Shown: piece by piece, positions 1-26,300 of the stretch | Position numbering within the stretch: the stretch's first letter is position 1 | Layout of the letters: every line of letters begins with the position of its first letter | Origin: Syngnathus acus | Taxonomy: Eukaryota; Chordata; Actinopteri; Syngnathiformes; Syngnathidae | Length of the DNA: 64,000 nucleotides | Assembly (NCBI RefSeq): GCF_901709675.1 | Contig: NC_051087.1 | Coordinates: 11,175,884 to 11,239,883 of the forward strand | Direction of reading: 5' to 3' | The notes under the pieces: model-generated | What the model saw: the letters and a program-made list of their open reading frames with translations, nothing else | Told to the model about the DNA's origin: nothing | Database searches by the model: none | Position numbers and translations under genes: made by a program

Positions 1-205
1 ATTCTGGTTCTTTCACCTTCCTCACCATTTGCCAAAATGATGACAAATGACAAAGTGCTTTTTTGATTGTGATCATTTCTATTCTCATCTGTGAAATGTA
101 CCCAAGTGATGAGAATGATTATTTTTTACACAGGGCTAGTTTTCGCATGAGACATTTTCATTATATATATCGGACTACATTGAGACGAGAGTGGCATAAT
201 TTGAG
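1..205. other. Left edge, no feature seen
   Basis: A/T-rich sequence with no open frame or repeat that I recognise. The upstream neighbour is outside the window. Confidence 0.5.
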
Positions 206-1079
206 TACCGTATTTTTCGCACCATAAGGCGCACTGAATTATAAGGCGCACCCTCATTGAACTTTTTATTTTAGAAATTATTTCATATATAGGGCGCACT
301 GGATTAAAAGGCGCATAAAATAGAAGCTATACTGCAACAAACTGAGGTTGACTAGGGTATGCATCCACTAGCCAATAACCAATGAGCCCTCTGTAAACAA
401 TCGCGTTTCTCAAACTATCTCCTATAAAATGATCGGAACTGACTAAAGTTCGATCTAAAACATTGGTACTGCTTACTTATGTTTCCCTTCCATATCGATC
501 CGTAAATTTACTCGAAACATTAACGGAGCAGCCTATTTTGAAATGAAATAGCGTTGTTTGTATAGCAGCTATCATTATAGCATTAGCCACCCGCAAACTC
601 CCGTGAGCCTCAGCTCGCAGAATCCCATGAGCCTAAGCAAACTGTCATGGCGGCCCCCTGTAAACAATCACGTTTCTCAAACTCTCTCCCATAAAAGTGA
701 TCGGAACCGACTAAAGACTGATTTAACACATTGGTGCTGCTTATTTATGATTCCGTTGGATATTGATCAGTAAACGTTCTCGTAAACATTAACGAAACAG
801 CCTATTTTGAAATGAAATAGCCTCGCAGGTACAACAGCTATTCAGTGACGCCCCCTGACCACGGTTGCCGTAAAGCTGGGAAGCGATGCGACCTTGTAAT
901 TTACTAGACGTATTAAAACGTACTGAAACATTTTGGCAGAGCGCTGTGTATAACCAGTATGGATCAACACATTCATCAATTGATCCATATATAAGGCGTT
1001 CTGCATTATAAGGCGCACTGTGGTTTTTTGAGTAAATTTTAAGTTTTTAAGTGCGCCTAATAGTGCGAAAAATACGGTA
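206..1079. mobile_element. MITE-like element with terminal inverted repeats, 0.87 kb
   Basis: Starts with taccgtatttttcgcacca and ends with the near-exact complement tagtgcgaaaaatacggta. Both ends continue into the motif ataaggcgcac / gtgcgcc. It contains an internal 0.16-kb duplication and no transposase frame, so it is a non-autonomous DNA element. It ends about 390 bp upstream of the receptor ATG. The superfamily is not assigned. Confidence 0.75.
391..821. repeat. Internal direct duplication inside the MITE-like element
   Basis: About 162 bp at 391-552 recurs at 658-821 with scattered substitutions. Both copies begin ctgtaaacaatc and end cctattttgaaatgaaatag. The offset is 267 bp. Confidence 0.85.
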
Positions 1080-1297
1080 TTCATACATTGTGTTACATTT
1101 TTGTTTGGTGCTGTGCTGAAAGATATTCCGAATGTAAAATGGGTGCTTTGGCTCAATAAAAGTTGGGAGACATTGCTTTCGAAGAAGAGCACTCATCATC
1201 TTGGACAAAGTTTGGAGTTGACCGAAGCAGGCAGGTGGCTGTCCAAGCCGGCATAATAGCAAATTGGTGTCGTGTGTATGTCTTCTATGTTTGTTTT

Positions 1298-1407
1298 CAG
1301 CGAGAGAGACAGAGAGCGGGGGAAGGAGGGAGCGAGGGAGGGAGTCAAGGGGAGAGAGAGAGCGATGGAGAGAGAGAAAAATGGAGAGAGTGAGAGCGAG
1401 AGCAGTC
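1298..1407 (+). repeat. Purine (GA)-rich tract upstream of the receptor start
   Basis: About 110 nt almost wholly A/G on the plus strand (gagagagacagagagcgggg and onward), ending about 65 nt before ATG 1472. It may be in the 5' leader or proximal promoter. Such mirror-like purine runs can form triplex DNA or bind GA-binding factors; no function is shown. Confidence 0.8.
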
Positions 1408-1471
1408 TGATGAAGCTTTCCAAGTTTGACACCTTCTGTGGGCTAAAAAGGAGACCAACAATATTGCTGTG

Positions 1472-15670
<14,199 letters not shown>

Positions 15671-16242
15671 AGCGGATTGTTACTCTATGAACAGGAAAGA
15701 GGAAAAATGCTGCCATTGCTTAAATATTCAGAAACTGCTCAACATGCTTCCAACACCTGGAAACCTATAGACCTACAAGTGTCTCTGACATAAAGTATTT
15801 CTGTTCAGACATACCTGTTTTCGTTTATTTGCTGTAATGTGGAAACTTAAAAGAGCACAATCTTACTTTATCTCAATTTATTTAGCACCACCAGTACAGA
15901 GTTTTGCAGTCACCATGCACTACTTACCTTTTTACTTTGAAACATTGAATATTTATTGTAACTTCTTGTTTTATAATATTCTATTAGGGTTTGATATTAT
16001 CGTAAAATCATTCACAAATACACTCTCATCACATTAACATAAAATCAAGCAAATTTTGAGGGGTTTTTAAGGTTTATATTATTATCTTTTTGTATTTTTG
16101 TGAGTTATCATCATTATAATTGTCATTAGACAACTGAAAAAAACATTTCAGTTTGTTTCATTGCACCAGAGTCCTAATTTAATTTTTGGACTCAGTCCAT
16201 ATCCATTGATGTTTATTTTAAACCACATTCTCCTCTCATTCT

Positions 16243-16248
16243 ATTAAA
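16243..16248 (+). terminator. Candidate receptor-gene polyadenylation signal ATTAAA
   Basis: The first standard-type hexamer variant I see downstream of stop 15670; it would give a 3' UTR of about 0.6 kb, ending before the LINE remnant at 16365. Weak evidence. Confidence 0.3.
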
Positions 16249-16364
16249 TCCTGCATGTTGTAAGCAAACAAGGGGTATATTGATCCATGGCAATTTTAAG
16301 ATAAGTCATATATGTATCACTGTGAAAAGAGTTTCCTTTTTTGGCCGTCTGGGTTGTCCCTTAG

Positions 16365-16676
16365 AAATTGGGTGAGAAGCTTGGTCAGAGGGCTCAGGAG
16401 GGGCTCAGAGAAGAGCTGCTGCTCCTCAGCATCGAGAGGAGACAAATGAGGCTTACGGGGATCTAACCAGATTGGTGAGGTCTTCCCGGCTTGTACCACC
16501 GGGAGGAAGCCACGGGGAAGACCCAGAACATACTGGAGAGATTATGTCTCCCGGTTGGCCGAGGAGCACCTCTGGAGTAGTGCTGGATGAGAGGGAGGTC
16601 GAGGCTTCCCTGTTTAAGCTGCTGCCCCTGCGACCTGACCGCAAATAAATAGAAAAAGATAGATGGATGGTAGAAA
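16365..16676 (+). mobile_element. Non-LTR retrotransposon (LINE) 3' end, decayed
   Basis: The plus strand translates in pieces to the conserved reverse-transcriptase C-terminal tail (PRGRPRTYWRDYVSRLAEEH) with an in-frame stop soon after. It then runs through gctgctgcccctgcgacctg to the usual agatggatgg end. It is a common teleost LINE tail; I do not assign the clade. 5'-truncated and inactive. Confidence 0.75.
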
Positions 16677-17276
16677 TAAAGATGTGTGTGTGTGCCTATG
16701 TAAGTGTGTACGCCTATATGACAAAGATTGTGTTTGTCAGCTCTCTGCCATAGCACTGAGGTGGAAGCACACATCCAATGTGTTTGCACAGCATGCCCTA
16801 AGCGACACAAATAGGAAGCTGCTGCACATGGAGGTTGTGGCAGAAGCATTTCCTAATTTGATGATCAGCACTCCGTACAGCGCTTCTGCTTGTTAGCAAG
16901 AAAAACTTGCTCGTCTACTTAGTAAGCTTGCTTTATCCATGTATTGTATGCTTTATGGAATCCAACATCTATTTTTTCTCATTTCCTGAGGCAAAACATA
17001 TTACTCTAAATCTTGCATACGTAAATCAAGCATATATATCCAGCAGCTTTCCACAAATAGTGACTGGATAGCTTGAGTATACTAATTCAATGTGTGGGGA
17101 AAGGATCAGGATGTACGGCTCACAAGCATTTACTTGAAAAGTACGTTTTCAACTGAAAACTGTTTTTGGATCATTCATACCTTTACCTGGTACCAAAATG
17201 AACATCAATGAAAGAGACAATGATTGAAATCTATGACTGAAACCACTATATTGTGGTATTTCTTACATTTCTTACA

Positions 17277-17282
17277 TTTATT
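17277..17282 (-). terminator. dnah6: dnah6 polyadenylation signal AATAAA
   Basis: AATAAA on the minus strand begins 44 nt after the dnah6 stop codon, giving a very short 3' UTR. It is the first canonical hexamer after the stop. Confidence 0.6.
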
Positions 17283-17325
17283 TAACACTCAGAAAATGTG
17301 TCCCTAAATTAGGAAAAAAAAAAAC

Positions 17326-20300
17326 TCAGTCATTCAATTGGCACAACAGAGCAGATGCTTTGGATATCCAATAGTCGCTTGATTTGTTCGATGGAAGCAT
17401 TACAGTCACAACAAAATTAGTTGAGTGTCCTAGAAAAAGAGAAAAGTGAAGAATGGAAATAAATCAATTTTGACGTGTACTTCAGGCATTACATGTGAGG
17501 AACTTGTATGAAGTATGCACCTGTGGTGGAAAGAGTTCCTGCCCTAGCTGAGGTCTTGTACAGTGGCGCATGGTAGAGCTCAAGCTCGGGCTCGTAGTTC
17601 TGTTGTGGCTCAAAGTGCACCACTGGAAGAATGCCATTCATCACTCGAGGTAACGAATCCTCAATCACCATGTTGTCATCATCCCAGCGACTCGCATCCA
17701 TGAACATGCCATGTACAAGCACGCCGTTCTCAGGCGTTGGCAACTGCATCCACAAATAAGAAACGTTGGTAATTGTGCTGTATTTGGAACTCATTCAATA
17801 ATGCATTCATAAAATTGCGTAGTGGCAAAACCAGGAGCCTCCAAATAACTGTTCACTTTTTTTAGTCAAATCTCTACACAAGACATTGACATTTAATTCT
17901 GCTCTGCTCACAGATTTTCCACATATTGCAGATATGTCCAGAATGTATCACCCACCATGAACTGGGATTTACGTAAATGTATGTGCTTACTTAACAGGGT
18001 GATTCTGGAACGCATCTCCCGCGAAAAACGAGGGATCACTGTATACTTGAGTGAAAGTAGGAAACTATTGAAGCTCTGAGTGGTGAGTAATCTTTTTTTT
18101 TTTCAAATCAGCATGGCCAGTAAATAAAATATATTGAAATACCCCACCCATAAAATGATATAAAATAGACTAACAACTCAATAAAATATGAACGTGAAGT
18201 CAAAAATTGCAGAACAATATCATTTATCGTAATTGAAATTCTAACCACTCACTTTTTCATACTTTTAGTTCCAATACTTAAGTAAATGTCATATACCGTA
18301 ATTTTCGGACTATAAGTCGCGTTTTTTTTTCATAGTTTGGGTGGGGGGGCGACTTATACTCAGGAGCGATTTATATACATATATATGGGTTTTTTTCACT
18401 TTTTTGGGCATTTTATGGCTGGTGCGACTTATACTCCGGTGCGACTTATAGTCCGAAAATTACGGTAATTGAATACTTTTAATCAACAACATATTTTATT
18501 GAATATGCTAATAAATTGTAATGTAGTGTAAAAAATGACTCACTTTAACTAAAGTTATTTTCTCTGAAATACTTTTAATCAAGTATTTCATTCAGATATT
18601 TTATAGAAGAATGATTTTTACGTCCCCCCCCAAAAACAAATACAGTAAGTTTTGGACTATAAACTGCATCCGAATATAAAATGCATCAGCTAAAATTTGT
18701 GGAAAATCTAGTTTTGTCCATATATAAGGCACACTTTACTATAAACCGCAGAGAATATGCACAAATTATACAATATCATAAAAATCATAATAAAGCCGCA
18801 CGACTATAAGGCGCAGGTTTCAAAGCTTGTGCAAAAGTAGCGTTTTATAATCTGGAAAATATGGTAATTTAAAATGTACCTCCAAATCCATGGGGAGTTC
18901 AGAGTTGCTGTTCAGATTGCGTAGAGCCTCGGCCACAGCGATCTGGTCCCTGTACACAGGGACCACGTTGAAGCGGAAGTTCAGCTCATCGATGGGCAAA
19001 TTGTACTGTCGGGCGTGATTCTGCAGGACTGCTACATGTCAACAGTTAGGAGAGAACATTCGTGTTAGCTTGAAAAGTGTCTTTCCATTAAACACTCTTT
19101 TGTTGGCCTTAGAATACTCTTCAGTCTTTATGAATACTTTTTAAACTGTATTTTTACAAACGCAACACTTATAGCATCAATAACCATACCACAACGAATA
19201 TATTCTGTCAGTTTTGAAATTTGCCTTACTATCATGGACACGGTATATTAAAGCATTTAAAGGAAATGTTTTTAGGGTAGCAGTGGCATACCAGTTAGAA
19301 AGCCCTGAGGGAAGAAGAATCCAGATATCCAAAAAGATTTGGGGTGGCCCTGTGTGATCCAAGTCTAAGAGGAGTTAAAAATAGATAAATTAACTTGTTT
19401 TCAAATGACTCATGTAATGTTCTCAATATGAACCAGTATATCTACCTGCATATGAAAGAAACCGAGAGTGGTTTAATTGGCACAGAGTATGTGTAAAATG
19501 TATAGTCTCGAGTTATTTTACAAAATGATCTTCTTCCTTGGATCTGCCATTTAAATATTTGTGTAAAAAGAAAGCGACGTTTTCAAATGTGAGACTTTTC
19601 TCATCAAATAAATGTGTGTTTTTATATATATATACACGTATGTGTGTCCCAAACCTACCGCCCTAAAACAGCTGGGATAGGCTCCAGCATGCCCGCGACC
19701 CTTGTGAGGATAAGCGGTTTGGAAAATTGATAATTTTTCTGTCCCAAAAAAGAGACAGGAACACATTAGTCCTGAAGTATCTGATCTGGGAAGTGGAGGT
19801 TTGCGGATTCAAGACTGCTTGGGGACGAAGACGACAAGTGTTTGGCTGCTGTGATTGCAGCGCTGTTCAATCCAATTCAATTTTGTTAAAATGACCACTG
19901 GCACAGAATGCAGTGTTCATAGGTGTTGAGAATGTGTGTGTATAATGCTTGTAACAAAACACAAGCGTTGGAATATACTCTCTGGGAATCAAGACATAAA
20001 AAAAACCTCAACAAAGTAGATCCTGAGGTACAGGTCTTTGACCCAGGAAGCCAAGCCTTTTAGAGATGGGTAGGATCCATTGGACCAGTGGGCAGGAACA
20101 TTGTTGTTAACAAAGCTCGTGTACATCCGGTCCATCTCCTCGGACATCACCACTAGACCTCCAATGGCCTTCTGCAAAGTTACGAGAGACACCTGGAAAC
20201 ACCAAAAAGTATTTGATCGAATTTACATTACATGTATCGGTAATTAATTTCCTTAATTCCTACAACTTTTCCAAATTCCTTCATCAATTAAAGCATATCC

Positions 20301-23300
20301 CTCCAATTTATGAACTGCTGCTCCATAAGCAAAAATAGAGATGCAAATCAAATAAAGTTAATTACATTTTGGGTAATTAATTTGCCACTTTCAAACTATT
20401 CCTGAAAAAAAATCATTTTCATCATCACCCTGAGTAAGCGGACCAATTTGGTGAATCTGTTGGCCTCCTGGCCCAACACAGTAGTTAGGGAGTTGACACG
20501 ACCGTTATTGTCTCTGTCGAAAAGAGACTCAAGCCCCACATCCATGTCAAGGCGCTCTTGAAAAACACACAAAAACATATCAGACATGTACTGTGTTCGT
20601 GGAAACACAACTCTGCCTTAATAATGCATCTTAAAGCCTTTTCTAACCATTACAGAAAAATACTAATTGGCAAAAAATGTGTCTTTGTACCAGGTAGCTT
20701 AGCAAGTATAGCGTCGGCAAGTTCGCACACTATCTCGTCGTTGCTTTTGGCTCCGAGTTGGGCTGAAGAGCGAGGATTAACATCCAGAATGGTGTTGATC
20801 AGAATCATGGTTTCTCGACGCTGTGGAGACAAACACATTTACAGTACAGGGAGGAGGTAATTGAGCAAAAGTTTTTTATAGTTTATCTTTTAATTTAACG
20901 TACATTTCAATTACAGATTGAAAATTCTGTTTTGAATGTGCCCATTTGTTCTTGCTTTTTTATTTTCGAATTAGTGTGACTGTTTATTTGAAATTCCATT
21001 AAACACAACAAGTATACTAAATTAACTCATGGATGTGTACAACAAAAATGTTAATGGTTAGTTAAGTGGCTATGACATAACTTCACAATGACCAGGACAA
21101 TTCCTACTTGTGTCCTTTGTTTTAGTCCTTTGTTTTTTTTAGCTCCATACCTGGAAGGCCAGGTTAGCATTTTCATGCATGCCAAAGATCTCAGGATCAT
21201 CAATGATGGGAAGATTCTCAATGTACTCTATATATAAATCCATTGAGTCCAATGCGGGGGCATAGTAGATACCTAATGAGCAGGAGAAATTATTAAAACA
21301 GAGGAGCATACAGTTGTGTTTAGAATAACAGCAGTTCAACATGACAAAATCGATCCCCGTTTTGGTATAAATTGTACTGCTTTATGGCAAAATCATTCAA
21401 CAGTAGGTTGAGTAGAGTCATAGATTATCAACAGACCATCATACCGCATCATCATCAGAAATACGCGTTATCAAGTGCGAGAAGTTAGTTAAGTCAAGTC
21501 AAGTCAAGTCAACTTGACTTGACTTGAGAAGTTAGTTAACGCCATGGAAGCTGTGGTTGGATAAACAGCTATCCAATACAAATTTTTCGTTGTGATCTGT
21601 AGTGTAACTTAAAAAAATCAATACATTTTCTAAAAGTTAGAGTTTGAATATAATGTGCATCTTTCATGATGCATTGAAATAAAAAGTACGATAAGGATTT
21701 TGAGCTTTACTCACATTTTTAAACACGCTGATATTATTTCAAACACAACTGAATAATTTATATGCACATAATTTTAGTAAGTGTGAACAGTCACAGGCCA
21801 AATGGAAATTTAAGAAGTACCTGATTCAGAGAAGGTGTAGCACGGGCCCAGAGTTTTAGGAGAAAAGAATCCTTTTAGGACTGTCCTGAGGCAGCGTTGG
21901 TCCCAGACATCTGTCACTCTGCCTCCATATGTAATCTCACCTGGGAATACACATTGACATTTGACCAGTTTGCTTCTTCTTGCTCAGAATGGATCATGAG
22001 AAGGATCATGTTGGATTATTTTGACATGATTCCTTTGGTGCATGTAGAATATTAGCATATTTATGAATTCATCCAATCTCTGTGCCACTTATCCTAACGC
22101 GGATGGGAACTATACCCTGGACTGGTCGCCAGTCAATAATGTGCAGAGACAGACATTAACATTCATGTCACTGAATGGGACCTCAGCCAATGCTGTGCAG
22201 TGAGTGAACAACAACATCAGTGACTTATTTCATTATTATAAAACATGAATTATAATTACCTTGATATAGTTTCATAAATTAAGGTCATATACTGACTGGT
22301 GGATCAGGTGGACACAGTTATGTGAAAATAAATCCAACAATTATCACATTGCAGCAATTAAGTTGGATATTTCAGAGTTTGAAACACAGTACTTGTGAAG
22401 CAGTCATATATTAGAGTTCACCTACTCGTGATGTATGTGAGAGCATCCCAGGGAATAGTGGTACTTTGGCAGTAGAGGTTCAGGTTGAGCAGAGCACACT
22501 CCCTGTCACTGTCACTGAACTCATAAGGAATGTTCCAACCAAGAGGACCAAACTTTTTGCGCTCCTGAAGTGCATATGAACGAGGTCAACATTTGACGGC
22601 ATACAACAGAGAGTAAAATACGAAAATACAGCATCATTGCTGTTTTTGAACCTGAATGACTGCATGGAAAAAGCAGATTCCAAAGACCATCTTCTTCCAG
22701 TCCAGCCCCAGCAAGTGGTCTTCAAAGAAATCGTGAGAAATCTCGGTAAAGGCCCGACGAATGTTGGCCCGCAGACCTTTAGGAGGTTCATTTGTCACCT
22801 TGAAGAATAAAACACAAGCAAACAGTATCAATAATTACATAATAAATATTTGTTTCCTAATAATTCTTTGTTTTGTCTTATCATTACAATGCAACCATAA
22901 AGAAAGAGACAATATGCAGTAGGCATAAGTGGCAACTATTAACACTCTTAAATCTAAATGGGATTAAGTTATTGTATTCCACTTTAGTTTCTCTCTAATA
23001 CACTTAATATTCAAGTAATGTTTACCTTGACAGAGTTTTGTAGCACTGTAACCGGAAACACTTTGGTAGGCATGGAACTGAGAAACAAACGGAAGTTCTC
23101 ATGGATTGACGTGTCTGTGGAGTAAAAGAACGCCTCACTCAACATACACAACATACACCACAAGAAAAATAAAATAAGTGTGGCAAGAGTTCTGATATTT
23201 TATCCCATGGCTAAGAGAAGTAAAAGGAAAGAGGGTGAATGTTACATACATGGCCGCATGGTATAAGAGAGCAAGGTAAAATAATATCAGTTGAAGAGGG

Positions 23301-26300
23301 TGTATGTGATAGTGTGTTACACAAACCGGGCTCAGCAAAGGTCTTAATGATCTCCTCCATAGCGAGCATCCAAGAGACTGCTAAATGACAGTTTTGCAGG
23401 AAAACCCAGCCTCCATCTTCTAATGCTGATTTAATCATTTTCTCTGCTATTGGCCCCTGTCCTTGACCCAATGAAATGGACTCAACCCTGATAGTTAGAG
23501 AAAAAATATTACTTTAATACATGGTTGTATATACTGTATATTAGTTTAAAATAATCTTTATTGTATCACATCCTAAAAACCCTGTAAAAGAATTGGCGTG
23601 ACTGGTTTTACATGCAGAGGATATTGTTGGTGGCCCTCTATTAATGACAGAAAGCCCTCCACAGTTGGCACAGAAATAAATAATTTGACTTAATAATAAA
23701 TGAAAATGCAATTAAAATATTTATTTTGAATTGTGGTTCAACAGAATTATTTAAAAAAATGAACTCTTGAAATACGCCTGGACAAAAATGATGGTACCCC
23801 TGGAAAACGTTAAAAGACTATAAGGTATGTTCAACCGAGGTGTGTCTTCAAACTTGTAACCTGCCAGTCGGCCAATTAAAAGGGTAGCAAGTAGTCAATG
23901 TGCCGTTTAGTGACATGGTAAGAGAAGTCACAAGACTGTGCCACACTCAACATGGACCAGAAGTGAAGGAGTTGTTTTAGGAGATTAGAAAGAAAATAAT
24001 AAACAAGAATAACGGCAAGAAGACAAAGGCTATCAGGCCATCTCCAAGTAGCTTGATGTTTTTCTTACACAGCATTTTCTACATGGACATTAATGTTTGC
24101 ATTTAAGTGTAATGCAGCAGACAAATGAATGACATTGTTACTCGTGAGAGTCACATGGAAGATCTACTTACACCACCTTGTACATGATTTTACCTTTCAA
24201 GACAACCCCTCTCTTTTGCAAAACGCTGGAAGGCACCCATAGGGTCTGATCCGGTGCTGAGGATGAAAACCAGCGGCGTGGATGGGGACATGTCATTATA
24301 CAGATTAGCCAAATCAATTGGAGGGTTTTCCACAAACTGCTTTCCCAAGCTGACAATTACAAATTCTGTCGCTGCAAAAACAACCTGGACAAGGAAGAAT
24401 GATACAAATTACACAATATTTAATCTTGATATTAGTTTGGTAGCTGAGCCTCAAATTTTCAACTGGATAAAGACGATAGCTAGTGTGGATGAAACTCAAG
24501 ACACTGCAGTCCATTCAGTGGTTGACAAATAAAACTTAATTGTGTGCAACAACAGAAATTGACTGAGAAGAACAAAACAGCTTTCAGATAAGCCTCGTCT
24601 TGTTCTTGTAATCAACAGTTTTTATTGTTGCCAAGGATGGTACATTTTGAGGATCATTAAGACCACACATACAGAATACGGTTTACATTTCTCAAGGCTG
24701 TTTTGAAAGTCTCATCGTAGTGGAAGATAAAAAGTAGGTACTTTGAAAAGCTGATTGTGTCATTTGAAGGGCCGAAACGTCTCTCCAGTGACACTAGACA
24801 TGAATTACACTTTACGATACTGTCACAATTATTACGAATGGGCGAGTACCAATGCCAACCTGATTTCAACGTATTGGTACTCGCGACAGCTCTCTTGAGG
24901 CCATTTTACGATGAGGAACTATAAATTATAATATACTTCTTTGTTACTGTTTTTGGGGGGGGACATTTTATGTATCAAAAGTTCAAGTGATATTGGTACT
25001 TGGTATCAGTATCCATGACAATTGAGAACTCAAACTGGTAACGTCGTAAAGAAAGTGAAGTAAAATTTCCCTAATAATTAAATTATACACTGATGATTCT
25101 AACCTACCTTCTCTTCCATGAAGCTCTTGATAAGAACTAACTTCTGAAAAGAAGTCAGTCTTTCATTCCAGTGGCCTCGGATTCCATCTTTTTGCTTTCC
25201 CTCTTCTGATGTATCAAGAGGGGGCAACTCTGAGACATAGCCCTCCCAATTTTCTGGATTAAAAGATGTCTCAAAACTTCCTAAATATAGGTAAAAGGGA
25301 CTAAGTAAGACTGAAAATCTTTTCATACGAAAGAAACATAGTACTGATCAGAGATGGGGTGCAACTTTACCGAGCTTAACACGGATGTGTGTAGCAATGA
25401 TTTCTTTGGAGATGCCCTTGAAGCATGGCAGTGAATCCTCCAATTCACAACTTGTCTCCCAATAATACTCATTTAGCCATGGGACTTCTGGTTGCTCTGG
25501 ATATTCCTATGAGATATGAAACCAGGGATAATTAGATTGTCTGACTATCAACATCCACATACATAAATACCACCTATATCGCAGAAGAAGTGACGTTGAT
25601 GGATGTACGTAGAAGACAATCGCACACAGAAGTGAGAAACAGAAGAGGAAATACACTATTAGGATGATAATAAAGCCACCAGTCACACCGTCTCCTCAGA
25701 CCAGTTTTGTTGACTAATATGAGCATACGAATGCAATACTTCCACTCGCAGGCCACAATTATTGTGTCCAAACCGGTCCATCAAGTCAAGAGTACCTTTT
25801 ACAAGCTTCTCTGTGGTTCTCCTCACGTAGAAGATGGGTTTCACTAGAGACCAAATGACCATGGAAATGCACCCTTTTAGAATTCTAGGGGTGGCCACAG
25901 AAGCTTTTACTAGCAGGGGGACTTTTGATCAGATTCATGAAAGATTCTCCAACCAGCAGAATAGTTAGCACTTGTGACTGACATCAAATCAATTTATTTG
26001 TAAATTCAAATTCCCTCTAGTGCTCCTTATTATCATAGCAAATGTATTTGTTGTGTTCGAGAAGTCTGAGCAGGATTGACAAGAGGCATATATCTACAAA
26101 TTCAAAAGGCACCATGTGAAACATCACTTCAACGACACAAAAAGGAGCAAGGGCATAAAGGCCATATCAGAGAACACAAAGATCACATCCAGTAGGGGAG
26201 AAGGACGAGTCGAATGAGTTTGATTCCCAGTTTGACAGAGAACAAGGTCAGAAAATCTGAAGATGCCACGCCCATTCCCACAAGGTCAGATTCTGCTTGC

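Larger units (their letters stand above)
15671..17325. other. Convergent intergenic region between receptor gene and dnah6
   Basis: Both genes end here, tail to tail. The left 0.6 kb is probably receptor 3' UTR; 16365-16676 is a LINE 3' end; the dnah6 polyadenylation signal is at 17277-17282. Nothing else is recognised. Confidence 0.6.
17744..18879. other. dnah6: dnah6 intron between exons 79 and 80
   Basis: A 1.1-kb intron that holds two MITE-like elements (18294-18467 and 18641-18866). The rest is unremarkable A/T-rich sequence. Confidence 0.7.
17326..23114 (-). other. dnah6: dnah6 exons 70-81: C-terminal domain
   Basis: Exons: 23026-23114, 22652-22798, 22426-22564, 21821-21940, 21151-21272, 20691-20820, 20429-20556, 20007-20192, 19292-19364, 18880-19031, 17521-17743 and 17326-17429. 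Blocks seen: [108 protein letters not shown] and [14 protein letters not shown], then a last exon coding [20 protein letters not shown] and ending LCQLND. Reading straight through exon 80 gives a false early stop at 17489; the real donor gtgcat at 17520 and the acceptor at 17430 restore the conserved dynein terminus. Confidence 0.93.

Noticed and set aside
17489-17520. dnah6 ending at a stop just after STTG
   Set aside because: The donor at 17520 joined to the exon at 17429 restores the conserved C-terminus, so the early stop is intronic.
25683-25898. Minus-strand open frame in the dnah6 exon 65-66 intron
   Set aside because: The dynein sequence is contiguous without it (AGMEK then [10 protein letters not shown]), and it resembles no protein that I know.
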